Shown: positions 52,452 to 60,906 of the stretch, piece after piece
Position numbering within the stretch: position 1 is the stretch's first letter
How the letters are laid out: the number at the start of each line of letters is the position of its first letter
Origin: CAZJYI01 sp964550025
Lineage (GTDB): Bacteria > Verrucomicrobiota > Kiritimatiellia > UBA8416 > CAYOBW01
Direction: 5' to 3'
DNA: 64,000 nucleotides
Assembly: GCA_964550025.1 (NCBI GenBank)
Contig: CAZJYI010000053.1
Span: 3,754 to 67,753, forward strand
Notes under the pieces: generated by a model
The model's input: only the letters and a program-made list of their open reading frames with translations
Told to the model about the DNA's origin: nothing
Database searches by the model: none
Program-made: the position numbers and the translations under genes

Positions 52452-53294
52452 TTACGGGTTCTTGATCTGGATCAATTCCTTCCCCGTGACTGTTCCAAGA
52501 TACGGTCCCATATCAAGTGTGACTTCGGCGGTATAGGTCCCATCCGGCACGCGGACGGGGAGATCGCATACGCCGCTTCATCCAAACTCCATCTTCTCCC
52601 GTTTCTTGACCGTGCCGTCCTCACTCAGGGTGAGCACGGGAGACAGTCTTCCCTTTCGGCCGGTCACCGAACGGAGTGTACACCCGTTGTCGTCTTTCAG
52701 CCCTGCGGAAACCAGCGTCTCACTCCCCCGAATTCGGGAGCTTATCTCCCACTTGCAGTCGCCTCCAAGCCGAAGCGGCTTGCCTTCCAGGGCTTCGGCG
52801 GCGCTTGAGAAGAGCCGCATCTTCCCGTTGATGAAGAAGTAGTGCCACTCCTTGGTATCGAGGTACCAGAAGAAGTAGTAGTCGTTCTCCTGCGTGCTCT
52901 CGCCACGATCGCGGCCGAGCGAGTAGATATTGAGTTTGTACTTCGCTCTTCCCTCTTTCCGGAACGGTCCTTCGAATTCGAACCGCGGCTCCAGCACACC
53001 CTTCCGACTACCATACTGGCGCCGGGGAAACGGCTTCGCGGCTTCATCCAACAGGTCGCCGTTCATGTTCTCGTCCACGTAGGCTACATCATAGCCCTTG
53101 CCCGTACCCTTCGACTCGTCGACGACCCCCAGCATCGAGATCTTACCTTCTCTTCCGAAACCCACCCGGAAGTAGAGCGGACGCTCGGAGCCGAACGAGC
53201 CGTCCTTCGGCCCCGGCGGCTTGGCATCCTCCGCGCAACTCGACAAGACCAGCGACGCGAGCAGTACAGTCGAAGCAATCATCGTTCTTCTCAT
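52452..53294 (-). pseudogene. Lipoprotein gene interrupted by an in-frame TGA
   Basis: The gene starts at an ATG preceded by GGGGG and encodes a lipoprotein signal (ASTVLLASLVLSSC, lipobox LSSC) and beta-rich sequence (YFRVGFGREGKISMLGVVDESKG, YFFWYLDTKEWHYFFINGK). The frame meets TGA at 52578-52580. The next 41 codons stay open in the same frame and read SGVCDLPVRVPDGTYTAEV, then TLDMGPYLGTVTGKELIQIK, then TAA at 52452-52454. The continuation has protein-like beta character (a GTYTAEV-type strand) and ends close to the convergent neighbour, so it looks like the true C-terminus. Explanations are a nonsense mutation, an assembly error or UGA read-through. It belongs to a planctomycete-type unknown family. 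Confidence 0.72.
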
Positions 53295-53398
53295 TGTCTT
53301 CCCCCCGATACCTTGTCGCCCATTGACCGGCCGCCTGCAATCAGCATCGGACACCGGAGAACGGAAAGCAATACCGAAACAGGCTGAAGGCTTGTCAC

Positions 53399-53542
53399 GG
53401 GCGCATCTGCGATTCGTTGCGCCTTTGAGTGGGGGACGCTCTTACGAGCGCACTACAAACGGCTGCGCCAGCGTTCGTAGTTCCGCCGTGAGGCGGTCCC
53501 CGGCGGGAAAACCTGCTTGCGCAGCGAATCGCAGATGCGCCC
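53399..53542. mobile_element. 144-base MITE-like element with 24-base inverted ends
   Basis: The left end (53399-53422) starts GGGCGCATCTGCGATTCG and the right end (53519-53542) ends CGAATCGCAGATGCGCCC; the two are inverted copies with one mismatch. No open frame is evident inside. It sits in the 467-base space between the lipoprotein gene and the large propeller gene. Confidence 0.8.
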
Positions 53543-53561
53543 GCACTTCACTCCCATGGCT

Positions 53562-53612
53562 TCTCCCTTTGGCAATCCTGGCACTCGGTCGGGGTGTAAC
53601 CCGACCGTCCAA
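53562..53612. repeat. Dispersed repeat, copy 1 (related to 60251-60301)
   Basis: The sequence contains TGGCAATCCTGG and GCGGTCGGGGTG-like blocks (here CTCGGTCGGGGTGTAACCCG). At 60251 the order CTGGCAATCCCGG and GCGGTCGGGGTGCAGCCCG is the same. Identity by eye is about four in five. The rest of the space to 53761 has a GGGACGG/CCGTCC inverted pair and no gene. Confidence 0.6.
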
Positions 53613-53761
53613 GAGAGGAAAGACGCCCGTTTCGTGTCATGGAGGGACGGCTTCCCTCCTACGCAGGGCTTCGGCGGACACGCCACGCCGTCCGTCCCCA
53701 TGGGGAAGCCAAAGAGGAAGACCGTGTTCTCCCGACCACCAGCCGTCTCATCCGGTAATGG

Positions 53762-56700
53762 TCATTGGTAGCAGACCAGCTTCCCATCCGTGCTGCTGAC
53801 GAACAGGCTGCCCCCGGCGGCGGCCATGCCGTCAAACGCAGGCAGGAAGTCGATCTCCCGTTCGGCCAGTGTCCTGCCTTCGCCACTCGACACCACCTGC
53901 AGGAGCGCCCCTTTCCTTCCCCGGATTGCCGCGTCCTGCTCCGCCAGTTGCCGGCGCGTCTCCTCACCCCGCGGATCGACGTAAGCCTTGCGTTCGTCCA
54001 CCAGTGCCCGGGGACCGGCAACGTAGAGTTTGTCGTCCGAGAGAAGCATGGCCTGAACGTGCAGGGGAACGGAACGCGACCAACGGTAGCGGCTGTTCGC
54101 GCCGGCTTTTCGTTTCGTAGTGTTCTTCGCTTCCGAGTTGCCCGTACCCGGCTTTGCGGCGGCAAACAGGTGATATTCCAGAGGCGTGCTCCATGCATAG
54201 TACTTCGGCCGGCGCCCATAGCCATACACCGTTCTCTCGTCGAAGCAGAGAACGCGTCCGGCCGGGACCTTTTTCCCCGCGTTTGGCCAGCCACCGGCGC
54301 CCTCGTCATAGCCGGTCCCGTAGACCCAGTAGCTACGATGCATCCACGTGTCGTCCAGGAACCCGGTCGGACTGAAGAGGTGTACATCGTCCGCGGAACG
54401 GCCCGGGGTGGAAGGCGCCGGGCTCAGTCCCAGTCGTTTCCCCGCGAGGTCGAACTTCTGCGAACGCATGTACAGGTGCTTCCCGTCACACGAGAGAATG
54501 TCCGGCAATCCCACGGGCATGTTGAGCCCCTTCGCGCGATACTGAAATTGGCGCTCGGGATGCTCCGGGTCCCTATCGTCCATGATGTGTTCCGAGATGA
54601 TGTCCCCACTCCGCAGATCCAGACGGACCATACGTAACCCGCCGTCGAGGAACGCCGAGCGACCCGCGACAAAAGTCACGCCGTCCTCACGCAGCAGAAC
54701 GCTGCCGGATACCGGCCAGACACTCTCGGGCTGGTCAAAGGCAACGAGGGACCGATCCGCCGGTCCCGCACGAAAGCGCCACACCAGCTCGCCGTCAGCC
54801 AGGGCCAGGCAATACACGTGCCCGTCAGCCGAACCGAAGACGCACAGCCCGTGCGCCGGCGATAGCGTCGGAGGGGAATCCACTCGCCCATTCGCTGTGT
54901 ATCGCCACTGCTCAGCCCCCGTGCCGGCCGCCAGGCAGACAACAGCGTGCATATCCGGAATAGCCACGCAGACGCGGTTGCCGCTCACCGTTGCCTGGCT
55001 TGCCCGGCGGGTGAGATCGGCGCGCCAAAGCTCTTTCAGCCCAGCCGGCAGTTCACCGGAGACTCGGCCGCTTCTCTTGTTGTCATGTCGGAATGCCGGC
55101 CAGGTCGCTGCCAGCGCCGTGTCGAGTGATGGCAGCGATTTGCCGTAGGCAGTGCCTTTCTCCAGGCGCACCGATTCGGGCTGCGCTGCGATCGGCCTGG
55201 CGCCGGCCAGCGCATTGAACCCGTAGATCTTCGCTTCCAGGTAGCACGCACAGTTGTGCGGCGGCGTGTAGACCAGTCCGTTGCACGGCAGAATCCCATA
55301 CAGGCAGCCGCCCCGCACCCAGTGGTTTGGGTGCCACTTCTTCGCCTTGTGATCTACGAACTCGATGCCGTTTCGGGACGGCAGCAGGTACCGGTCGGTG
55401 GCCTTGGCGCGGTAGCAGCGCTGGTGGAACCAGTGGATTCCGGCACGGCACTGTATGGTGCGCTTGGCCTCGCCGGTCCTGGGGTCGAGGCCGGTCATCT
55501 TACCGGAACTGCTCGAGAACGCGGTATCCGCCGTCCACACCAAGCCGTCCACGACGAGGACATCTTCGGGCGAGTAGTGACCGGAGGCCAGGCACTTCCC
55601 GACCCAGAGTTGCTTCCCCGTCTTCTGATCAAGCCCGCAGAGCTTCCCGTCGCCACCGGAAAAGAGCACGACGTCCTCATGCAACACAAGGGTTGGCGCG
55701 AACGACGACGGCAGGGCCTTGCCCAGCCTACCGATTCTCTTGACGGTCTTGTCGTACCAGTTACGGGGGCTCCCCTGCAGGGCGGCGTCGGGCCGTGTCT
55801 TCCAGACTTGCTCGCCGTCGGCACGGTCGAGGCAGACAATGGCATCTCCGTCGTGGAAAACCACGTGCCCGGCGTTCATGGCCATGGACAGGGGCGCGAC
55901 GGGGTACTCCCGTTCCCACACCGCCTTGCCTGTCTGCGTCCGGACGGCCACAACGCGCTTCGGCGTCCAATCCCAGGGCGAGTTCTTCGCAGCCAGATCC
56001 CGCTCTTCACTGACTGGAGGCGTGCCCGGCGGGGCTGAGCGGGGCACATACTCGCGCCTCCCTGGCAACGAATCGACCGTCACCATCAGCAAACCATTGT
56101 CGACAAGCAACTCGCTTGCTCCTTCGGTCCCCGGGTAGGTCAACAAGGTCTTCCCCGTCGCCGCATCCAGTTGGGACACCGGGGCACGGAGCCCCAGCGT
56201 CACATATACCCTGTCGCCCGCCGCCACCAGGCGACGCGGCAACCAGGCCGGCCCCGATTTCAACGGCCACAATTGTGGATACCAGTCCGGGATCGATCGT
56301 CTCCAGAGCGGGACACCGTTGAAGGCGTCGCGCGCTACCAGCTTCCAGTCCGACGGCAGGATTGGGGACACCCGCAATCCCTCGTCCATAATGTAGAAAA
56401 GGCGTCCCCGGGCGGAAACCGCGGCACTCAGGCTGGCCATGCGATCGTGGTGGCGCGACCACCGCGGCCCTGCGATCCACTGCATATGCCGCGGTTGATC
56501 CACCTGCGTGTCGTGCGCCACGGCGTTGTTGTCGGGCCCGTGGAGAAAGTGCGTCCACTCGTCGATGGCCTCAGGCCAGGGCTTGACGAGTTTCGTCCAA
56601 CCCTTGAGTCCGGAGGCTTCCGTGACCAGCAATCCGCGGTCAGTGATCCGTGCCGACGGAGCCAGCAGAACGCCCTTGGGCGCCAGTACCCTTTCGACCT

Positions 56701-57052
56701 CCCTGCTGATCACTGAAGACTGATCACAGATCACTACCAGGTTAACGAGGCCATCGACGTACGGCAGGTGTTCCCCGTCAAAAGTCCGTGCGGAAACCGG
56801 GCCGTAAATACCTTCGCGCTGGAGCCCTGCGCGGACCGCCTTCACCTTCGCCGCATCCGAGTCCAGCGCCTGCACCACGAAGCTATCGTTGATGCGTAAC
56901 CCGGGTATGAACCCGGGATCGTCGCAGCCAAGCACGACGATCAGTCCCCCTTTCACTCCCGACTCCTCGACGATCGCTGCCGGCCGGCCAATCGACGTAG
57001 CTACGGCCAACGCAACGGCGGCAAGGACCGACAACGTGGTCATACCTTTCAT
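53762..57052 (-). CDS. Large secreted protein: methyltransferase-like N-domain fused to PQQ-like propeller
   Basis: The 1096-residue product has a signal peptide (LSVLAAVALAVATSIGRPAA), then a Rossmann-type segment (GGLIVVLGCDDPGFIPGLR, FVVQALDSDAAKVKAVRAGL, REVERVLAPKGVLLAPSA) with the layout of a SAM methyltransferase but without a clear catalytic motif, then many propeller blades (VVCLAAGTGAEQWRY, GKLCGLDQKTGKQLWVG, HVYCLALADGELVWRF). Such fusions occur in Planctomycetes and relatives. A 28-base TGATCAC heptad run lies within the methyltransferase-like part (56707-56734). The ATG at 57052 follows GGAGCG. It is probably controlled by the adjacent ArsR-like regulator. Confidence 0.78.
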   Translation of the reverse strand: MKGMTTLSVLAAVALAVATSIGRPAAIVEESGVKGGLIVVLGCDDPGFIPGLRINDSFVVQALDSDAAKVKAVRAGLQREGIYGPVSARTFDGEHLPYVDGLVNLVVICDQSSVISREVERVLAPKGVLLAPSARITDRGLLVTEASGLKGWTKLVKPWPEAIDEWTHFLHGPDNNAVAHDTQVDQPRHMQWIAGPRWSRHHDRMASLSAAVSARGRLFYIMDEGLRVSPILPSDWKLVARDAFNGVPLWRRSIPDWYPQLWPLKSGPAWLPRRLVAAGDRVYVTLGLRAPVSQLDAATGKTLLTYPGTEGASELLVDNGLLMVTVDSLPGRREYVPRSAPPGTPPVSEERDLAAKNSPWDWTPKRVVAVRTQTGKAVWEREYPVAPLSMAMNAGHVVFHDGDAIVCLDRADGEQVWKTRPDAALQGSPRNWYDKTVKRIGRLGKALPSSFAPTLVLHEDVVLFSGGDGKLCGLDQKTGKQLWVGKCLASGHYSPEDVLVVDGLVWTADTAFSSSSGKMTGLDPRTGEAKRTIQCRAGIHWFHQRCYRAKATDRYLLPSRNGIEFVDHKAKKWHPNHWVRGGCLYGILPCNGLVYTPPHNCACYLEAKIYGFNALAGARPIAAQPESVRLEKGTAYGKSLPSLDTALAATWPAFRHDNKRSGRVSGELPAGLKELWRADLTRRASQATVSGNRVCVAIPDMHAVVCLAAGTGAEQWRYTANGRVDSPPTLSPAHGLCVFGSADGHVYCLALADGELVWRFRAGPADRSLVAFDQPESVWPVSGSVLLREDGVTFVAGRSAFLDGGLRMVRLDLRSGDIISEHIMDDRDPEHPERQFQYRAKGLNMPVGLPDILSCDGKHLYMRSQKFDLAGKRLGLSPAPSTPGRSADDVHLFSPTGFLDDTWMHRSYWVYGTGYDEGAGGWPNAGKKVPAGRVLCFDERTVYGYGRRPKYYAWSTPLEYHLFAAAKPGTGNSEAKNTTKRKAGANSRYRWSRSVPLHVQAMLLSDDKLYVAGPRALVDERKAYVDPRGEETRRQLAEQDAAIRGRKGALLQVVSSGEGRTLAEREIDFLPAFDGMAAAGGSLFVSSTDGKLVCYQ

Positions 57053-57248
57053 TTCGGATCGCTCCATATGGTTGATAGTGGCCAAGCCGTTCTGCTGCGC
57101 ACGGACAGACACACGGGCACTCTCCGGCAGGTCTCTGCCGACGCTTCCGCGCAGGTGATTGGGAGTCACAATAGGCTTGCCCACAGCACAACGCAAGCGC
57201 GGCGCAACCGGAACCACGGATGGGGCGATGTGTGAACCGCTCTCGAGA

Positions 57249-57276
57249 CATTGCACACCTTTAAAGGTATGCAATG
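57249..57276. promoter_or_regulatory. Operator-like palindrome, site 1
   Basis: A 28-base near-perfect palindrome has half-sites CATTGCA and TGCAATG around the core ACCTTTAAAGGT, one mismatched pair apart. It lies between the ArsR-like gene and the propeller gene. It is the reverse complement of site 2 (27 of 28 positions). Confidence 0.85.
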
Positions 57277-57291
57277 CCGGGGCGAACGGAG

Positions 57292-57858
57292 CTACATCAT
57301 GGAAATGAGCGCGCGGACCAGCGGATTCGGCCGCGGGGTGAGACGATAGGCATCGCCCCTCTTCTCCACTATCGATCGTGCCTCGAGCTTGATGAGATGA
57401 CGCCGGAGGGCATCGTACGACATGTTGCCCAGCCCCCGAAGCTCGTGAACCTTCAAGGCTGCGTTCGCACGCAGGATGGCGACCATCCGCGCGCGTCGCG
57501 GGTGAGTGAATGCCGTCAGGTCGCGGAAAATGCCATCGACCGGATCGTTCTCACCGGCGAACCGCGCGCGCAGCGCCTTCGTGAGAGGAAGCGTTCCGCG
57601 AATCGACCGGTTTGCCGCCACGCGGTACTCCACCCACCGTCCCACCCTCCGCACCTCGAGGAGACCCCTGGCGTTGAGCGCTCTCAAGTACTGACTGGCA
57701 AGTGAAGGGTTGATCCCGACATCCTCGGCAACGGCCGAAACGCTCTGCCAGGGCCGACGGAACAGGCTCCCCAAGATACGAAGCCGCCGCCGGTTTGCCA
57801 GAACTCGACAAGTACGCCAAAGGGTGGGATTAAGCCGGAAAGACTGCTCTTTTTCCAT
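57292..57858 (-). CDS. ArsR-family winged-helix regulator with tandem HTH regions
   Basis: The 188-residue protein has a first winged helix (LANRRRLRILGSLFRRP, SVSAVAEDVGINPSLASQYLRALNARGLLEVRRVGRWVEYRV) typical of ArsR-like repressors, and a second helix-turn-helix-like part (THPRRARMVAILRANAALKVHELRGLGNMSYDALRRHLIKLEARSIVEKRG). No metal-binding cysteine pair (CVC) is seen. A palindromic operator stands about 20 bases ahead of its start and an identical inverted one follows its stop, ahead of the large propeller gene. It likely represses both. Confidence 0.83.
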   Translation of the reverse strand: MEKEQSFRLNPTLWRTCRVLANRRRLRILGSLFRRPWQSVSAVAEDVGINPSLASQYLRALNARGLLEVRRVGRWVEYRVAANRSIRGTLPLTKALRARFAGENDPVDGIFRDLTAFTHPRRARMVAILRANAALKVHELRGLGNMSYDALRRHLIKLEARSIVEKRGDAYRLTPRPNPLVRALISMM

Positions 57859-57878
57859 TTGCTCCCTCGTGGTTCTGG

Positions 57879-57906
57879 TATTGCATACCTTTAAAGGTGT
57901 GCAATG
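57879..57906. promoter_or_regulatory. Operator-like palindrome, site 2
   Basis: The half-sites ATTGCA and TGCAATG surround ACCTTTAAAGGT. It lies 21 bases upstream of the regulator start, so it probably covers the regulator's own promoter. Confidence 0.85.
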
Positions 57907-57971
57907 TCGCTGTCAACAAGCAAGAACGGGAAACCTCCTCTCGTTTCTCGACGGCTCGGCGTCCGGGAGTA

Positions 57972-58322
57972 TCATTCAGCGTCCGGCAGAAGTGCACGCC
58001 AGTTGACGAAGAACGTCCTTATTGTCTCCTCTGCGAACTGGGCGGAAACGCCCTCGAACTGATTGACAACGTCGTCCCTATCGACGATGGCGGCATAGGC
58101 ATCGTCTTCAATCCGGGCCCTGAAAACATGTACCTGGACACCCTTGTCGTTGGTGAACGATATCCCCCACGAACAGAACTCCTGCCCCTGGGCCTTCAGC
58201 GTCTGCAAGAGCGCGTCGGCAGCCGGTTTGTCGAGGGCTTCCCACGCAGCAACGGCTTCTTCGACGTCCGAGGCCACAATGTCGGTGCAACTGAAATCGG
58301 CTTGCTGGATACACCCGTTCAT
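57972..58322 (-). CDS. Small hypothetical protein
   Basis: The 116-residue soluble product has no recognisable family. It is acidic with a mix of helix and strand (SDVEEAVAAWEALDKPAADALLQTL, FCSWGISFTNDKGVQVHVFRARIEDDAYAAIVDRDD). GGGAGG precedes the ATG at 58322. It shares the interval upstream of the ArsR-like gene and points the same way. Confidence 0.55.
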   Translation of the reverse strand: MNGCIQQADFSCTDIVASDVEEAVAAWEALDKPAADALLQTLKAQGQEFCSWGISFTNDKGVQVHVFRARIEDDAYAAIVDRDDVVNQFEGVSAQFAEETIRTFFVNWRALLPDAE

Positions 58323-58697
58323 TGCTGTCCTCCCTTCTTACACTGCGATGCAATCCGTTTGTGCCACGGGAAACCTGTAGCCAGTTCTGTTGTCCCCCCC
58401 GCCATCCCCAGGGGAAACGGATGCCGAACGGTGTCTTCGCCGCCACAACACGTCTTCGCGCCGGTTTCAGCCCACTTCCGGCAGAAGGGGGCTACATGAG
58501 AGTGCTTCAAAAGCACATTCCCGGCAAGTACTACTCGCCGTCCTCCGCACCGTAGCATCACGGAACACGAGGAGAGTCGCTCCCGGGCGGTTGCGATAGA
58601 GGGCGGTATCCATTACACTGACGACCGGTATGAGAACCACCCCCCCCGCGGCGCCGGCTCTTGATGCCGGGTGCGCGGGAACGAACCGGGAGCAAGC
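58323..58697. other. Gene-free stretch before the sulfatase gene
   Basis: No supported gene. Short open frames on both strands lack ribosome-binding sites or familiar motifs. No repeat of the heptad type is visible here. Confidence 0.4.
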
Positions 58698-60191
58698 GTG
58701 ACAACACTGACAAGGCGTCAATTCGTCAAGACGGCGGCGGCCGGGATACCGGTTGCCGCGGCCGGAGAGCGGCTGTTTGCCGAACGGCGGCCAGCCAGGC
58801 GGCCGAATATCGTGTACATCTTCGCGGACCAGATGCGGGCGCACGTGCTGGGGTGCTACGGGAACAAGACCGTGCCTACGCCGAACTTCGATGCGATGGC
58901 CGCGGCGGGGACGGTCTTCGACAACGCGGTGAGTACCTGGCCCGTGTGCTCGCCATACCGTGCCATGCTGCTGACCGGCAGGCATCCCATGGCGAATGGG
59001 ACGGTGTTGAACGACACGGGGTTGCGCGACGGTCTTCCGACCGTTGCCAGGGTCTGCAAGGAGCAAGGCTACGCCACCGGGTACATCGGCAAATGGCACC
59101 TGGAGTGGAACCGCAACCCCTTTGTTCCTAAGGAGCGGCGCCAGGGGTTCGACTACTGGGCCGTAAACAACTGCACCCACCGGTACATGGACAACTTCTA
59201 CTGCACCGACACGCCTGAGAAGATCCGGTTCAAGGGGTACGAGACGTTTGTGCAGACCGACCTGGCGATTGACTTCGTCAAGAAGAACAGGGACAAACCG
59301 TTTTGCCTGTTCATGTCGTGGGGACCGCCGCACGACCCCTACAACCTGGTTCCGGACGAATACAAGCAACGTATTCCGCTGGATGAGATCGAGCTCCGCA
59401 AGAATGTCCCGGAACGGGAAGTTGTCGACCATTTGCTGCGATTGGACAAACCGTCAAAGAAGCTCGAGCAGAGACGCAAGCAACGCCGGGCAGTCGTAGA
59501 CAATGACAACCTGCTCAAGAAGCAGTACATCCAGGGCTACTACGCCCACACCGCCGCGCTTGACGACTGCATCGGCAAGATCCGCTCTGAATTGCGGGAA
59601 GCCGGCATTGCGGAGGACACGATCCTCGTGTTCTCGTCCGATCACGGCGACATGCTTGGATGCCACCGCATGGCATCCAAGCAGATGCCTCTCGAGGAAT
59701 CGATCAACATCCCCTTCCTTGTCGAATACCCGCGGTCCGTTCCCGCCGGTGGGCGCAGCGATGCATTGGTTGCGCCGATCGACGTGATGCCGACACTCCT
59801 TTCGTTGGCGGGGCTGAAGTGTCCGGAAGTTGACGGCAAGGACCTGTCGGACGCTGCGAAGGGCGTGGCGTCGGATCAGCAGGACGCCGTGCTCATCATG
59901 AAGATGCTGCCCGGCGGGAATCCGTACACCATGAACGCCGTTACACCCTGGCGCGGAGTGCGGACAAAACGATACACCTATGCCAACCTGCTCGGCCACG
60001 GGCCCTGGCTGCTCTACGACAACATGGAAGACCCGTACCAGCTCAACAACCTGGTCGACAGACCGGAACACGCCGAATTGCGGGACAGACTGGAGAAACG
60101 CATGCGCGAGCTCATGAAGGAGGCAGGCGACCCCGGCGATACGGACAAGATCGCGGCCTACCGCGAGTCGCGGCGGTCGGCGAGCGGTTAG
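58698..60191 (+). CDS. Sulfatase with Tat signal
   Basis: This formylglycine-type sulfatase is exported folded by the Tat system. The 497-residue product starts with LTRRQFVKTAAAG. The active-site motif is CSPYRAMLLTGRHP, with Cys84 as the residue converted to formylglycine; the metal motifs RPNIVYIFADQMR and ILVFSSDHGDMLGCH are intact, as is KWHLEW. The start is the GTG at 58698, preceded by GGGAG. It fits with the GH29 fucosidase and other secreted proteins for sulfated glycans, but the substrate is unknown. Confidence 0.92.
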   Translation: MTTLTRRQFVKTAAAGIPVAAAGERLFAERRPARRPNIVYIFADQMRAHVLGCYGNKTVPTPNFDAMAAAGTVFDNAVSTWPVCSPYRAMLLTGRHPMANGTVLNDTGLRDGLPTVARVCKEQGYATGYIGKWHLEWNRNPFVPKERRQGFDYWAVNNCTHRYMDNFYCTDTPEKIRFKGYETFVQTDLAIDFVKKNRDKPFCLFMSWGPPHDPYNLVPDEYKQRIPLDEIELRKNVPEREVVDHLLRLDKPSKKLEQRRKQRRAVVDNDNLLKKQYIQGYYAHTAALDDCIGKIRSELREAGIAEDTILVFSSDHGDMLGCHRMASKQMPLEESINIPFLVEYPRSVPAGGRSDALVAPIDVMPTLLSLAGLKCPEVDGKDLSDAAKGVASDQQDAVLIMKMLPGGNPYTMNAVTPWRGVRTKRYTYANLLGHGPWLLYDNMEDPYQLNNLVDRPEHAELRDRLEKRMRELMKEAGDPGDTDKIAAYRESRRSASG

Positions 60192-60250
60192 CTCGGAGCA
60201 GTCCCGGCGATCTCGAGTGGGAGACACGTGCGGCACAAGGGCGTGGACCC

Positions 60251-60301
60251 TTTCCCTCTGGCAATCCCGGTATGCGGTCGGGGTGCAGCCCGCCTGCGTC
60301 C
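60251..60301. repeat. Dispersed repeat, copy 2 (related to 53562-53612)
   Basis: See the copy at 53562. It lies in the short space between the sulfatase and the next minus-strand gene. Confidence 0.6.
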
Positions 60302-60321
60302 CGGCGAGCGACGAGGTCGCA

Positions 60322-60741
60322 TCACTTGGCCTTTGTGAATTCGAGATCCACTCTGAGGTCGAAGCCGGATTTCACCGTGAGATCGTGGAGATCGAATGTC
60401 TCGTATCCCGGCGCTTCAACCACGAGGATGTACCTTCCCGGCGCCAGCCACACCTCGAAGACCCTATGGCCCTTCTTGGTCTTCTCAACCGTTGCTGTTT
60501 CAACCTTCTGTTTCGCGGAGTTGAGGATCGTGACCTCGAACTCGGGGGCCTGTTTGGCGATCCCCACGATGCGCCCTCTTGATTCCCAGGCTTCGTGCTT
60601 CTTCCGCACGTACCGCGGTTTCGCCCCCTCGATCCTGCCCTGTCCCGCCTGCTTCTCATCCGCGATGCAGGCTACGCAGCAGAGAAGCCCCACGGCAATT
60701 GCCGCCATTGACCCGGTACGCTGCCACCGATCTCTTTTCAT
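60322..60741 (-). CDS. Secreted protein with a carboxypeptidase-regulatory/PEGA-like domain
   Basis: The 139-residue product has a signal segment (GSMAAIAVGLLCCVACIA) and one beta-sandwich-like domain, with FEVTILNSAKQKVETATV, GHRVFEVWLAPGRYILVVEAPGYETFDLHDLTVKSG. The APGRYILVVEAPGY pattern is typical of carboxypeptidase regulatory-like and PEGA domains. GAGGAGG precedes the ATG at 60741. The role is unknown. Confidence 0.65.
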   Translation of the reverse strand: MKRDRWQRTGSMAAIAVGLLCCVACIADEKQAGQGRIEGAKPRYVRKKHEAWESRGRIVGIAKQAPEFEVTILNSAKQKVETATVEKTKKGHRVFEVWLAPGRYILVVEAPGYETFDLHDLTVKSGFDLRVDLEFTKAK

Positions 60742-60906
60742 GACTGTCCTCCTCTCGCGTTCGCACCCAGCATACGGCGGCACGGCATTACGATGCAACT
60801 GTCATTCACCGCAACGCTTGCCGGAACGCCACCAATACGGTAGAAAGCCGGCACGATGTTTGGTTCCTCTTTAGGATGCTTGCAGAACTGACAGACGAGC
60901 CGGAGC

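Noticed and set aside
52578..52580. TGA as a selenocysteine codon
   Set aside because: Considered but not asserted: no convincing hairpin with the usual features follows immediately, and the selenocysteine machinery is not visible here.
58319..58561. 80-residue minus-strand frame ahead of the 116-residue gene
   Set aside because: No conserved features; it overlaps the probable leader of the downstream gene.
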